Positions 1-7,949 of a stretch of DNA of 51,140 nt are shown piece after piece. The stretch covers positions 1 to 51,140 of the forward strand of contig MVRU01000011.1 of the NCBI GenBank assembly GCA_002067745.1, in the 5' to 3' direction. The translations under genes and the position numbers were made by a program. Each line of letters begins with the position of its first letter. Positions within the stretch are counted from its first letter, which is position 1. The notes under the pieces were generated by a model. It made no database searches. It saw nothing but the letters and a program-made list of their open reading frames with translations, and was not told the origin of the DNA. The stretch is from Syntrophus sp. PtaU1.Bin005. Lineage in GTDB: Bacteria > Desulfobacterota > Syntrophia > Syntrophales > Syntrophaceae.

Positions 1-76
1 TGGAGCCCACGACCAGGATTGAACTGGTGACCTCATCCTTACCAAGGATGTGCTCTACCGACTGAGCTACGTGGGC
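1..76 (-). tRNA. tRNA-Thr (anticodon GGT)
   Basis: A complete cloverleaf can be read on the minus strand. The 7-bp acceptor stem starts GCCCACG, the D arm has AGCTCAGTCGGTAGAGC, the anticodon loop TTGGTAA gives GGT, and the T arm contains GTTCAATCC. The CCA end is encoded at 3..1. It is the promoter-distal member of a four-tRNA cluster. In many proteobacteria the gene after this tRNA is tuf, which would lie beyond the left edge. Confidence 0.97.
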
Positions 77-220
77 GTTTATGATTTTATCTGCGTTACT
101 TCCTGACTTTTCGCGGTTCGTTCCTGCCTCTCCAGGATGCAACATGCTGCGCAATCGATTTCTTCTGCCATTACGCCGGAAGACGTTATCAACCCCGCAC
201 ATTCCTGAAATGGAACTAAA

Positions 221-296
221 TGGAGCGGGAAACGGGATTCGAACCCGCGACCCTCAGCTTGGAAGGCTGACGCTCTAGCCCCTGAGCTACTCCCGC
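221..296 (-). tRNA. tRNA-Gly (anticodon TCC)
   Basis: Minus-strand cloverleaf with acceptor stem GCGGGAG, anticodon loop CTTCCAA (TCC, reads GGA/GGG), T loop TTCGAAT and an encoded CCA end. It is the third gene of the tRNA cluster. The 144 bases between it and the next tRNA (77-220) show no further gene. Confidence 0.97.
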
Positions 297-373
297 TTAC
301 CGATGGAATTCGATGGATAAAACCCGGAAAGTTCCTGTACCAAACCTTCATCCTCCGTAAGGGAGGCAGTAAA

Positions 374-458
374 TGGTGGAGGGGGGAGGGTTCGAACCTC
401 CGTAGGCTGAGCCGACAGATTTACAGTCTGCTCCCTTTGACCGCTCGGGAACCCCTCC
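374..458 (-). tRNA. tRNA-Tyr (anticodon GTA)
   Basis: An 85-nt class II tRNA on the minus strand. The acceptor stem is GGAGGGG, the anticodon loop ACTGTAAAT gives GTA, a long variable arm lies between the anticodon and T arms, the T loop is TTCGAAC, and CCA is encoded. The long variable arm together with GTA identifies bacterial tRNA-Tyr. It is the second gene of the cluster. Confidence 0.97.
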
Positions 459-478
459 AATTTTAAAAATACTCAATC

Positions 479-554
479 TGGAGCTGGCGATGGGACTCGA
501 ACCCGCAACCTGCTGATTACAAATCAGCTGCTCTACCGATTGAGCTACGCCAGC
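479..554 (-). tRNA. tRNA-Thr (anticodon TGT)
   Basis: Minus-strand cloverleaf with acceptor stem GCTGGCG, anticodon loop TTTGTAA (TGT, reads ACA/ACG), T loop TTCGAGT and an encoded CCA end. It is the promoter-proximal tRNA; the 5' leader back to the predicted start site is about 65 nt. Confidence 0.97.
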
Positions 555-625
555 ACAAACTCATTCACAAGTTGCCTCAAGAGTCCGATTCTCGGAAACA
601 ATGCGAGAAAAACCCTGAAGCGGTG

Positions 626-654
626 AACTTAATTGGATTGCCTACGTTTGTCAA
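626..654 (-). promoter_or_regulatory. Sigma70-type promoter of the tRNA cluster
   Basis: On the minus strand a perfect -35 TTGACA (654-649) is followed by a 17-bp spacer and TAAGTT (631-626) as -10. The bases after the -10 are CACCGC, a G+C-rich discriminator of the kind found at stringently controlled stable-RNA promoters. Position and strand fit transcription of all four tRNAs. The boxes are read directly from the sequence; the stringent response link is inference. Confidence 0.75.
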
Positions 655-721
655 GTAAATTTTAAACAATCTTTTTCCCGGTTTTCTCTGCCTTTGTGGA
701 ACAATCCAACTATTTTTTCCA

Positions 722-1300
722 TCAGTCCGGCCCTGCCACCCCCCCAGGTTCTTCAATGATTTCAGCGGAAAAGGCGTAGATAGCCGCACGTTCATCCTGC
801 CAGGCGTCGTTGGGCAACCCGGCCTTATAGCAGGTCTCCTCGAGAAAAGTCAAGGCATCCCAGCCATATTCCGTCGCTACCTGAGGCAACAGCAAGCCCG
901 AACGATTTCCCAGCACGATGTACAGTCCATGTTTTCCGACTTCGATTTCTTCCGGGCGCTCTATTCTTTTCAAGGGTGACAGCACGGATATCTCTACGGA
1001 GATTTCCCCCAGTTCATCACGGCTCAAGGGGGAAAATCTCGGGTCTTGAAAGGCGGCGGCCAGGGCCATTTCTCTCACGGCCTGTTCAAGAGGCCTGAAG
1101 GGCTGTATATACCCGATGCAACCCCGCAATTGTCCCCGCTTCTTAAGGGTGACAAACACGCCCCTTTTCTCCTGAAGTACCGAGGGAATTCGGCTGTCCC
1201 CCGGCGTCTCGCACAATTCTCCACCAGCCTGGAGCTTCCCTTCGATCGTTGAACGGACGATCTCCAGCAGGGCCTTTCTTTCTCCTTCCGACAGGTTCAT
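722..1300 (-). CDS. AMMECR1-domain protein (AmmeMemoRadiSam system protein A)
   Basis: A 192-aa protein covering the whole AMMECR1 domain, including the family hallmark LRGCIG at residues 58-63 and a conserved stretch of the form REMALAAAFQDPRFSPL. The biochemical function of AMMECR1 proteins is not settled. The gene starts 2 bp after the stop of the Memo gene and uses a G-rich ribosome site inside that gene's end, so the two are probably translated together. The third usual partner, a radical SAM protein, is not in the window. The domain assignment is secure; the pathway is unknown. Confidence 0.9.
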   Translation of the reverse strand: MNLSEGERKALLEIVRSTIEGKLQAGGELCETPGDSRIPSVLQEKRGVFVTLKKRGQLRGCIGYIQPFRPLEQAVREMALAAAFQDPRFSPLSRDELGEISVEISVLSPLKRIERPEEIEVGKHGLYIVLGNRSGLLLPQVATEYGWDALTFLEETCYKAGLPNDAWQDERAAIYAFSAEIIEEPGGVAGPD

Positions 1301-1302
1301 CC

Positions 1303-2130
1303 CTATTCCCCCCTGTAGAAAACGGAGGCGGCATATCCGACGACACCGCTTCGATCCCCGGTCACATCCCCGGAATTCGCGTACGTTAAAACTGCCGCCT
1401 TGTCCGCACCCAATCCTTTAGCCACCATCACCGTCACAGCCGCCGGCCCGCCACCGCAGGCCTCACCGACTCCCCTCTGCAGATCCCTCAATAAGCCCTT
1501 CTCGTCCATTCTGCCGAGATGATCGAGAATGCGCCTGTCCATTTTAATCGCTTCCTCGTAGTTGTGATAGTGGGACAGATCCGAGCTGCCGACAACCAGA
1601 ATGTTCTGATTCCCGGCGCTGGAAATGATGGCATCGGCCAGCATTCTGCAGGTCTCTTCATCCTGATCGCCCATGATCAAAGGAACAAAGAGGAATGCTC
1701 CGAGTGCAACCTGCAGAAAGGGCAGCTGAATTTCCACGGAATGCTCCTGCAGATGTACATCCGGCAGAAAGGAAATTCGAGGGCTCCCTTCGAGAAGCCC
1801 GGCGGCGACGGACTCATGGACATTGACGATGCCCAGAGGCGTTTCATACCCTCCCTGGTTGAAAAGGGAGACACCCCGGAAGTAGGATCGGTGACTCGGA
1901 CCGATCACGAAGACGACATCGTAAGCCTTCCCCGTGATCTGCTTATAGGCGTGTGCCGCAACCTGTCCGGAATACATGTATCCCGCATGGGGTGCGACGA
2001 GACCGAGAATCTCCCCCCCAATCGGGTCATCCGGCACTTTCTTGAAATAATCAAGGATATCCCGTTCGAGAATTCGAGGATTTCCCGGGTACCATGAACC
2101 TGCAATCAGGGATTTTTTAATATAGTCCAT
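1303..2130 (-). CDS. Memo-family protein (AmmeMemoRadiSam system protein B)
   Basis: A 275-aa protein of the MEMO1 family, a fold related to non-heme iron dioxygenases. The residues that bind metal in characterised Memo are all visible: His48 in APHAGY, His80 in GPSHRS, Asp184 and His187 in SSDLSHYH, and Cys225 in GEACGGGP. The frame could be opened further upstream, but ATG 2130 has GGAGGAG at good distance and begins with the family start MDYIKKSLIAGSWYPG. It is followed at 2 bp by AMMECR1, the usual pairing in bacteria and archaea. The substrate is unknown. Confidence 0.92.
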   Translation of the reverse strand: MDYIKKSLIAGSWYPGNPRILERDILDYFKKVPDDPIGGEILGLVAPHAGYMYSGQVAAHAYKQITGKAYDVVFVIGPSHRSYFRGVSLFNQGGYETPLGIVNVHESVAAGLLEGSPRISFLPDVHLQEHSVEIQLPFLQVALGAFLFVPLIMGDQDEETCRMLADAIISSAGNQNILVVGSSDLSHYHNYEEAIKMDRRILDHLGRMDEKGLLRDLQRGVGEACGGGPAAVTVMVAKGLGADKAAVLTYANSGDVTGDRSGVVGYAASVFYRGE

Positions 2131-2267
2131 AGCGAACTCCTCCGTTCCATGGCAGCTTTCAGGCTGGAACGGTTTCTTCCAGCCGCCGCGCTGCATCTGT
2201 TGTGGCTGGTTCCTGATTCAAAGGGACGTTCCGGATCACCCCTTGGCCAGTCCCCTGCAGGCTTCCG

Positions 2268-4577
2268 TTATTTCAGACGCCAGACCATGCCTTCCGGCGT
2301 ATCGGCCACCACAACCCCCATCTCGAGCAGCTTCTGACGGATCTCATCCGCCTGCGCCCACCGCCCCGCAGCACGCAGGGCCTCTCTCTCCTTCATCAAG
2401 CGCCTGGCCTCCCCGCTGATCTGCTCCTCTTCAAACTTCATCACTCCGAAAACGGAATCGACCTTCTTCATGGCCTCCAGGACCGAATCGCGCTGCTCAA
2501 GGGTCAAGAGGCCCCCGGCAAGGGGGACACTGACTTTCTTGACGAAGGCGAAGAGGGCGGCCAGCGCCCCGGATATGTTCAGATCATCATCCATGGCGCC
2601 GATAAATCCCTGCCGGAGATCGTACATCGACTGCTCCAGTTCGGGATAGCCGCTGCCGGCCTTGAAGCGGATCAGACGCTGGATGAAGCCATTGAGTTTG
2701 AGGACCGTATATTTTGCCGTATCCAGGGCTCCAAACGAAAAGTTAAGCGGTTTCCGATAATGTGAGCTGAACAGGAAAAACCGGACCTCCCTGCCGGAAT
2801 AGCCTTTCTTCTCCAGGTCCTCAAGGGTCAGGGCATTGTTGAGCGACCGGGACATCTTTTTTCCGCCGACCATGACCAGGTCCGTATTGATCCAGTAATT
2901 CGCGATCTTCCTGCCCGTGGCGGCCTTGCCGATGGCCATGACATTCTCGCAGTGGGGGAAGATGATATCGGAACCGCTCGCATGGATGTCGAAAGTCTCC
3001 GCCAGGTAATGCCGGGCAATGGCGGCGCATTCGAGGTGCCAGCTCGGCCGGACGTTACCCCAGCGGGTTTTGAAGAACACGCCCCGCTTCAGCTCACTGA
3101 GCGTGGATCGCTTCAAGAGGGTAAAATCAACGGGGCTGTCCTTTTCATAGTAATCCAGATCAATCGTCCGTCCGTGTTGAACCCGGGTGAGGTCGACATT
3201 GGAGAGACATCCGTAATCTCTTAATTTCGAGATGTCGAAATAAACAGACCGCAGTTTTTCATAGGCAAATCCCCTCTCGACCAGTTCATCCACCAGCTCC
3301 AGCATGCAGTCAAAATTCTCGCTGGCCCGGGGATAATTCTCATCCTTTTTGATGCCGAGCTTTTCGATGTCACGGAGAAAGGCATCGGCGCAGCGGGCCG
3401 TATAGACGGCCAGATCCGTATTTTCCCGCTCGGCGCCCCGGATGGAGCGGTCCGCAAGGTCGATAATGTTCAGGACATGCTTAACCGGATAGCCTCGAAA
3501 TTCGAGATAGCGGCGGATCAGGTCGGAGACCACGAACCGGCGATAGCTGCCGATGTGCGGGACTTCATGGATCGTGGGGCCGCAGGAATGCATCAGGACC
3601 ATCTCCGGATTGATGGGCCGGAAGAAGGTTTTGCTCCGTGACAGGACATTGTAAAACCGGATGGTCGATTCTTCCTTGTCCATGAACAGCTCGGTGCTCA
3701 GGTACCGCTCACCGCTGTCGGGAAAGATCACAACGATGAAGCCTTCGTCCATCTCTCGAGCCTTCTGCATCGCCACGTACATGGCCGCCCCGGAACTCAT
3801 CCCCGCCAGAATGCCCTCCTCCCGGGCCAACCTTCTGGCCGTCTCATAGGCATCCTCATCCTGGATATGGACTTTTTCATCAAGCCTCTGCTTATCAAAA
3901 ATCCCGGGCACGTAGGATTCCTTTAAATTTTTCAGGCCCTGAATGCGGTGCTGAAGATAGGGCTCCACTCCCACCACCCGGACCTCCGGATTGTGCTCCT
4001 TCAGCCTTCGAGACAGCCCCATCGCCGTCCCTGTCGTTCCCATGGTGGCGATGACCGTGGTGACCTTCCCATCGGTCTGTTGCCAGATCTCCTCTGCCGT
4101 TCCGTAATAGTGAGCCAGGATGTTATCGGGATTGTTAAACTGGTCCGGGACGAAATAGCGGTCCGGATTTTCCCGCATCATGCTGTAGACCTCTTCAATG
4201 GCACCGTCCGTCCCCATGCCGGCCGGGGTAAAATACAGTTCGGCCCCCAGGGCCTTGAGAATTTTCTTCCTTTCCTCACTGGCCGATTCCGCCATGGCCA
4301 GGCACAACCGGTAGCCTTTGGCCGCCGCAATGAGGGCGAGCCCTATGCCCGTGTTGCCGCTGGTCGCCTCCAGTATGATTTTATCCGGGGTCAGTTCCCC
4401 CCGCTTTTCAGCTTCGCTGATCATGTACAGGGCCGTCCGGTCCTTGATGGATCCACCCGGGTTGAAACTTTCCAGCTTGGCATAGATCTTTACCTTCGGA
4501 TTCGGATTCAACCTGCGAATCTCAACAAGTGGCGTATTGCCTATCGACTCAATAATATTGCTGTAGAGTTTCTTCAT
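2268..4577 (-). CDS. Cysteine synthase-cysteinyl-tRNA synthetase fusion
   Basis: A 769-aa two-domain protein. Residues 1-305 are a PLP-dependent O-acetylserine sulfhydrylase (CysK/CysM type): SIGNTPL at 11-17, PLP lysine K45 in GGSIKDR, phosphate loop TSGNTG at 72-77, and a C-terminal DSGERYLST. Residues 306-769 resemble a full-length cysteinyl-tRNA synthetase: CGPT at 332-335, HIGS at 341-344 where HIGH is usual, WHLEC at 513-517, DIHASGSD near 530, PHCENV at 541-546, KMSRS at 574-578, and the usual C-terminal tail. Zinc ligands C332, C517 and H542 are present, but the fourth (Glu in HHENE) is Val546. Start ATG 4577 was chosen because the CysK family start follows directly; an upstream extension to 4676 has no homology. 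It could channel newly made cysteine to tRNA or to another acceptor. Aminoacylation by this divergent domain is not proven. Confidence 0.88.
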   Translation of the reverse strand: MKKLYSNIIESIGNTPLVEIRRLNPNPKVKIYAKLESFNPGGSIKDRTALYMISEAEKRGELTPDKIILEATSGNTGIGLALIAAAKGYRLCLAMAESASEERKKILKALGAELYFTPAGMGTDGAIEEVYSMMRENPDRYFVPDQFNNPDNILAHYYGTAEEIWQQTDGKVTTVIATMGTTGTAMGLSRRLKEHNPEVRVVGVEPYLQHRIQGLKNLKESYVPGIFDKQRLDEKVHIQDEDAYETARRLAREEGILAGMSSGAAMYVAMQKAREMDEGFIVVIFPDSGERYLSTELFMDKEESTIRFYNVLSRSKTFFRPINPEMVLMHSCGPTIHEVPHIGSYRRFVVSDLIRRYLEFRGYPVKHVLNIIDLADRSIRGAERENTDLAVYTARCADAFLRDIEKLGIKKDENYPRASENFDCMLELVDELVERGFAYEKLRSVYFDISKLRDYGCLSNVDLTRVQHGRTIDLDYYEKDSPVDFTLLKRSTLSELKRGVFFKTRWGNVRPSWHLECAAIARHYLAETFDIHASGSDIIFPHCENVMAIGKAATGRKIANYWINTDLVMVGGKKMSRSLNNALTLEDLEKKGYSGREVRFFLFSSHYRKPLNFSFGALDTAKYTVLKLNGFIQRLIRFKAGSGYPELEQSMYDLRQGFIGAMDDDLNISGALAALFAFVKKVSVPLAGGLLTLEQRDSVLEAMKKVDSVFGVMKFEEEQISGEARRLMKEREALRAAGRWAQADEIRQKLLEMGVVVADTPEGMVWRLK

Positions 4578-4765
4578 CTTTCTCTTTTCAGTCCAACACC
4601 GCCTTTTGATCACGGCTGTGCCGCTTGTCTGCAACACTGTTCCTACCACCGGAAAGGGACGATCCGTGGGTGTCATCTGTCAGGACGCGGGGGTGAAAAT
4701 ATTAATGATGGCTCTGGACTTTGCCTTTGTGAAAGTTCTGTTCGGGTGTGATCTTCATTTAATGA

Positions 4766-4783
4766 AATAACGGCGGCCCGCCG
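4766..4783 (-). terminator. Weak intrinsic terminator after the DUF1178 gene
   Basis: On the minus strand the hairpin CGGCG-GGC-CGCCG (4783-4771) is followed by TTATTTC. It has a short G+C-rich stem and a broken T tract, so termination would be weak. It lies just downstream of the DUF1178 gene and upstream of the cysteine synthase fusion. Confidence 0.35.
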
Positions 4784-4846
4784 GCTTCCGGGTGTCGACC
4801 CCGGCGCATTGTTCGCTGTGATCTTCTCTCCGACGGGGACCTGGAA

Positions 4847-5263
4847 TCAGCTGTCCAGCTTGGGAAGGGGAACCTTAATAAATTTCACGCCTTCGTCCTT
4901 CAACGCATCCTCTTCCCGCTTCGTCGTAGTCCCCTTGATGTTTCTCGGATCCTCCTTGCCGTGAAAGATGTTCAAGGCCACTTCCGCAAAACGCTCGCCG
5001 ACATCCTCGAAGTGTTTATTGATGTATTCGTGAAATTTCTGCAGCACGCTTGGCCGATGGGCCTTGGGGGAGTTCTTTTCGGAATCCCTTCCTGAGTGTC
5101 GCGTCACGATCTTCGGCGAAGAAGGGAGTTCCCGGGCTTCAAAGCTTCCACAAACCGGACAGGCAATCATCTTCTGCTCCTTCTGTTTCTCGAAGGCCTT
5201 CCGGTCCTTGAACCACCCCTCGAATGTGTGTCCTTTTTCACATTTCAGATCATAAATAATCAA
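4847..5263 (-). CDS. DUF1178 family protein
   Basis: A 138-aa cytosolic protein of the DUF1178 family. It starts MIIYDLKCEKGHTFEGWF and carries two cysteine pairs, CEKGH near residue 8 and CPVCG near residue 36, that look like a zinc ribbon. The C-terminal half is charged and includes the HGKEDPRNIKG stretch typical of the family. No function is established. It is the gene upstream of the cysteine synthase fusion on the same strand, but a gap of about 270 bp and a weak terminator separate them, so co-transcription is doubtful. Confidence 0.85.
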   Translation of the reverse strand: MIIYDLKCEKGHTFEGWFKDRKAFEKQKEQKMIACPVCGSFEARELPSSPKIVTRHSGRDSEKNSPKAHRPSVLQKFHEYINKHFEDVGERFAEVALNIFHGKEDPRNIKGTTTKREEDALKDEGVKFIKVPLPKLDS

Positions 5264-5459
5264 GAATACTACCTCTTTAATTATCTTTCCTCTTCAATAC
5301 CATGTTAACAGTCAAAAAACAATAGAGCAGCAGCACGACGGGTCGGACAACAGGTATCTTCCAGCAGGATCTGGTGAAAAAGTCTTCAATTTACGCCATT
5401 CGACAGCGGTTTTTCAAAGGTGCAGGGAAATATTTTATTTTGGATCATGCAAATAAAGA

Positions 5460-5488
5460 TGGACATTTCCGGATAAATTTTATATGAA
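5460..5488 (+). promoter_or_regulatory. Predicted promoter of tRNA-Pro
   Basis: TGGACA (5460-5465), a 17-bp spacer and TATGAA (5483-5488) place a start site about 5 nt upstream of the mature tRNA 5' end. The same -10 hexamer with 17-bp spacing occurs at 50752-50780 in front of the OadG-like gene. Confidence 0.5.
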
Positions 5489-5499
5489 CATCCCCCTGT

Positions 5500-5576
5500 C
5501 GGGATGTGGCCCAGCTTGGTAGGGCACTGCGTTCGGGACGCAGGAGTCGCGCGTTCAAATCGCGCCATCCCGACCA
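5500..5576 (+). tRNA. tRNA-Pro (anticodon CGG)
   Basis: A 77-nt cloverleaf on the plus strand. The acceptor stem CGGGATG pairs with CATCCCG, the anticodon loop TTCGGGA gives CGG, the T loop is TTCAAAT, and CCA is encoded. It is a single gene between DUF1178 and pilC. Its 3' end lies 3 bp from the convergent pilC stop. Such 3' ends are common integration sites, but no integrase or duplicated end is nearby. Confidence 0.97.
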
Positions 5577-5579
5577 TTT

Positions 5580-6791
5580 TTATCCGCCCACCACGGAAGC
5601 CATCTGGAAGATCGGCAGATACATGGCGATGATCATTCCGCCGACAACACCCCCCAGAAACACCATCATGAAAGGTTCCAGGAGCGCGGTCATGGCACTT
5701 ACCGCCGCGTCCACTTCATCATCATAAAAATCAGCGATTTTAGCCAGCATGGCATCCAACGCGCCGGTGTGCTCCCCTACCGCGATCATCTGAACAACCA
5801 TGGGAGGAAACAGCCCCGATGCTTCAAGGGGTTCTGCGATCGTTTTCCCTTCACTGATACTGCGCCGCGTGTTCATCAGCGCCTCCTCGACGATCTTGTT
5901 TCCGGACGTTCTGCTCACAATGGCCAGGCCGTCGAGAATGGGAACGCCGCTGCTCATCATTGTGGAAAGGGTCCGGGTGAATTTGGCCACGGCTACCTTT
6001 TTAAGGAGCGGTCCGAAAACGGGCAGCTTCAGAAGCGCCCGGTCCACAAGAACATTCCCCTGTTCGGTTCTGTAAAACTGCTTGAAGGCGAAAATCGCGG
6101 CAATGACCGCCGCAACCATATAAACGAAATAGTGCTGCATGAATTCGCTGCAATTGACCAGGAACTGAGTCGGCGCCGGCAGGGCACCACCCATATCGGC
6201 AAACATTTTCTGGAATACGGGAATCACCTTCAGAAGCAGCAGCGTCACCACGCCGATGGAGATTACCAGGACGCTGATCGGGTACGTCATGGCTCCCTTG
6301 ACCTTGCGTTTGAGTTTCATGGCTTTTTCCATATAGGTGGAAAGTCTTCCCAGGATGACATCCAGAATGCCGCCGCTTTCTCCGGCTGCAATGAGATTGA
6401 CAAAGAGTTCGTCAAAAATCTGAGGGTATTTTTTCAGCGCATCCGTCAAAGAAGCTCCACCTTCAATATCTTCCTTGATGGCCGTGATGACCTTGGCGAA
6501 GGTTTTGTTGGTTTCCTGCTGCCCCAGAAGATCAAGACATTGAATCAGGGGAAGGCCGGAGTCGATCATCGTCGAAAAGATACGGGCAAAAACGACAACC
6601 TGCTTCTCTTTGACTTTCTGTTGAAGAAACGGCAGATATTCAAGAAGGTCCTTGGGCTTTTTCCTGATCGATATCGACCGATATCCCTGCCTCCGTAGCA
6701 GCCTTTTCAACGCCGCTTCATCGGCAATCTTCATTTCACCTTTCTTGACCTCACCTCTGCGGGTGGTTGCTTCCCATACTAACTCCGTCAT
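5580..6791 (-). CDS. pilC: Type IV pilus inner-membrane platform protein PilC (GspF family)
   Basis: A 403-aa polytopic protein with the duplicated T2SS/T4P F domain. Cytosolic helical bundles lie near residues 66-190 and 270-395, each followed by membrane segments, e.g. ISVLVISIGVVTLLLLKVIP in the first half and FMMVFLGGVVGGMIIAMYLP near the C terminus. PilC connects the assembly ATPase to pilus growth in the inner membrane. ATG 6791 has GAAGGAG upstream. No pilB, pilT or pilin gene is adjacent, so the rest of the machine is encoded elsewhere. GspF of type II secretion is the alternative reading; the sequence resembles PilC more. Confidence 0.9.
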   Translation of the reverse strand: MTELVWEATTRRGEVKKGEMKIADEAALKRLLRRQGYRSISIRKKPKDLLEYLPFLQQKVKEKQVVVFARIFSTMIDSGLPLIQCLDLLGQQETNKTFAKVITAIKEDIEGGASLTDALKKYPQIFDELFVNLIAAGESGGILDVILGRLSTYMEKAMKLKRKVKGAMTYPISVLVISIGVVTLLLLKVIPVFQKMFADMGGALPAPTQFLVNCSEFMQHYFVYMVAAVIAAIFAFKQFYRTEQGNVLVDRALLKLPVFGPLLKKVAVAKFTRTLSTMMSSGVPILDGLAIVSRTSGNKIVEEALMNTRRSISEGKTIAEPLEASGLFPPMVVQMIAVGEHTGALDAMLAKIADFYDDEVDAAVSAMTALLEPFMMVFLGGVVGGMIIAMYLPIFQMASVVGG

Positions 6792-7037
6792 GACGACAAC
6801 TCCTTCTTATTCAGGACGCTCCGTGAAAAAAAAAACGTGGCAACTCTTCCAGATAGCAAAAGGCATTGGAAGAAATTTTATTTCAAGAAACGTTCCCTGT
6901 TGTCGTCCCGGCTTGCACCCTGTTCCAACATGAGATCGATTCGGCGGGCGGAGCCGACGCGGTCACAGGCAAAATCGGGTTGGGAAGCCGAGAAAAGGGC
7001 CGATGAAAAGAAGTGGTTTGATCAGGGAAGGGGATTG

Positions 7038-7796
7038 TTACCGCTGTCCTGCAGGATGGCGGGATTGTTTCCGCCGGATTTCATGCAATACAATCCCCGC
7101 TGAGACGGATACATTGAGCGAATCGATTTTCCCAAGCATCGGGATGGAGATGAGGAAATCGCACATCTTCCGGATGAGGGGCCGCATCCCCTTACCTTCA
7201 GCCCCCATGACCAGACCTACGGCCCCCGAATAATCCGGGGCCGATACGGATTGGGAGGCCTGCGCGTCAGCTCCGAAAATCCAGAAGCCCCGCGTTTTGA
7301 GTTCATCAAGGGCACGGGCCACATTGGCGACACGGGCCACCGGGAGATGGCGGACAGCCCCTGCGGAGGTTTTAATAACGGTGGCTGTCACGGAAGCCGC
7401 ACGATGCTCGGGAAGGATGACCCCGTTGGCGCCGAAACAGTGCGCCGTTCGGATAAGGGCACCCAGATTGTGGGGATCTGTGATCCCGTCCAGAATGAGC
7501 ACCAGATCGTACAGGCAGGACGGATGCCGATTGGCGATCACCGCATCCAGGTCCTGGTAGTGATAAGCCCTGCATATGCCGAGTACGCCCTGGTGAGAAG
7601 CCTTCCCGGTCAGTTCATCCAGGTGCGACCGCTCCCGGACCTCAACAGGTACACCCTGTTGAGCGGCCAGGATTCGAATCTCGCGGATCGCCGCTTCGGT
7701 CCGACCCCGGGCCAAAACGATTTTCTCCACGCCCCCGCGGCCGCTGATCAGCGCCTCCTTCAAAGGATTGACGCCATAAATGACTTCCATGGACAT
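7038..7796 (-). CDS. rlmB: 23S rRNA (guanosine-2'-O-)-methyltransferase RlmB (TrmH/SpoU family)
   Basis: A 252-aa SpoU-family methyltransferase. The N-terminal substrate-binding domain (EVIYGVNPLKEAL) is followed by the knotted SAM domain with motif 1 DGITDPHNLGALIRTA, motif 2 LVMGAEGKGM and motif 3 IPMLGKIDSLNVSVSAGI. RlmB methylates G2251 of 23S rRNA in E. coli. A second ATG at 7790 has better spacing to the AGGG upstream and may be the true start. It is the last gene of the rfaE1-pyrF run, after a 153-bp gap. A second SpoU protein is encoded at 40551-41336. Confidence 0.9.
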   Translation of the reverse strand: MSMEVIYGVNPLKEALISGRGGVEKIVLARGRTEAAIREIRILAAQQGVPVEVRERSHLDELTGKASHQGVLGICRAYHYQDLDAVIANRHPSCLYDLVLILDGITDPHNLGALIRTAHCFGANGVILPEHRAASVTATVIKTSAGAVRHLPVARVANVARALDELKTRGFWIFGADAQASQSVSAPDYSGAVGLVMGAEGKGMRPLIRKMCDFLISIPMLGKIDSLNVSVSAGIVLHEIRRKQSRHPAGQR

Positions 7797-7949
7797 CCCT
7801 GCCGATCCGGTACGTACGTGAGGCCCATCTCGAACAAGACCCCGAATAATCCCGCCAGGGCGATAGAGAACCGCCGGCGGACATCAAGCCTGATGCGGGG
7901 CGGCCGTGGAGATCCGCCACCGGGAAAACCCCTCCAATCTGAGGGGAAC

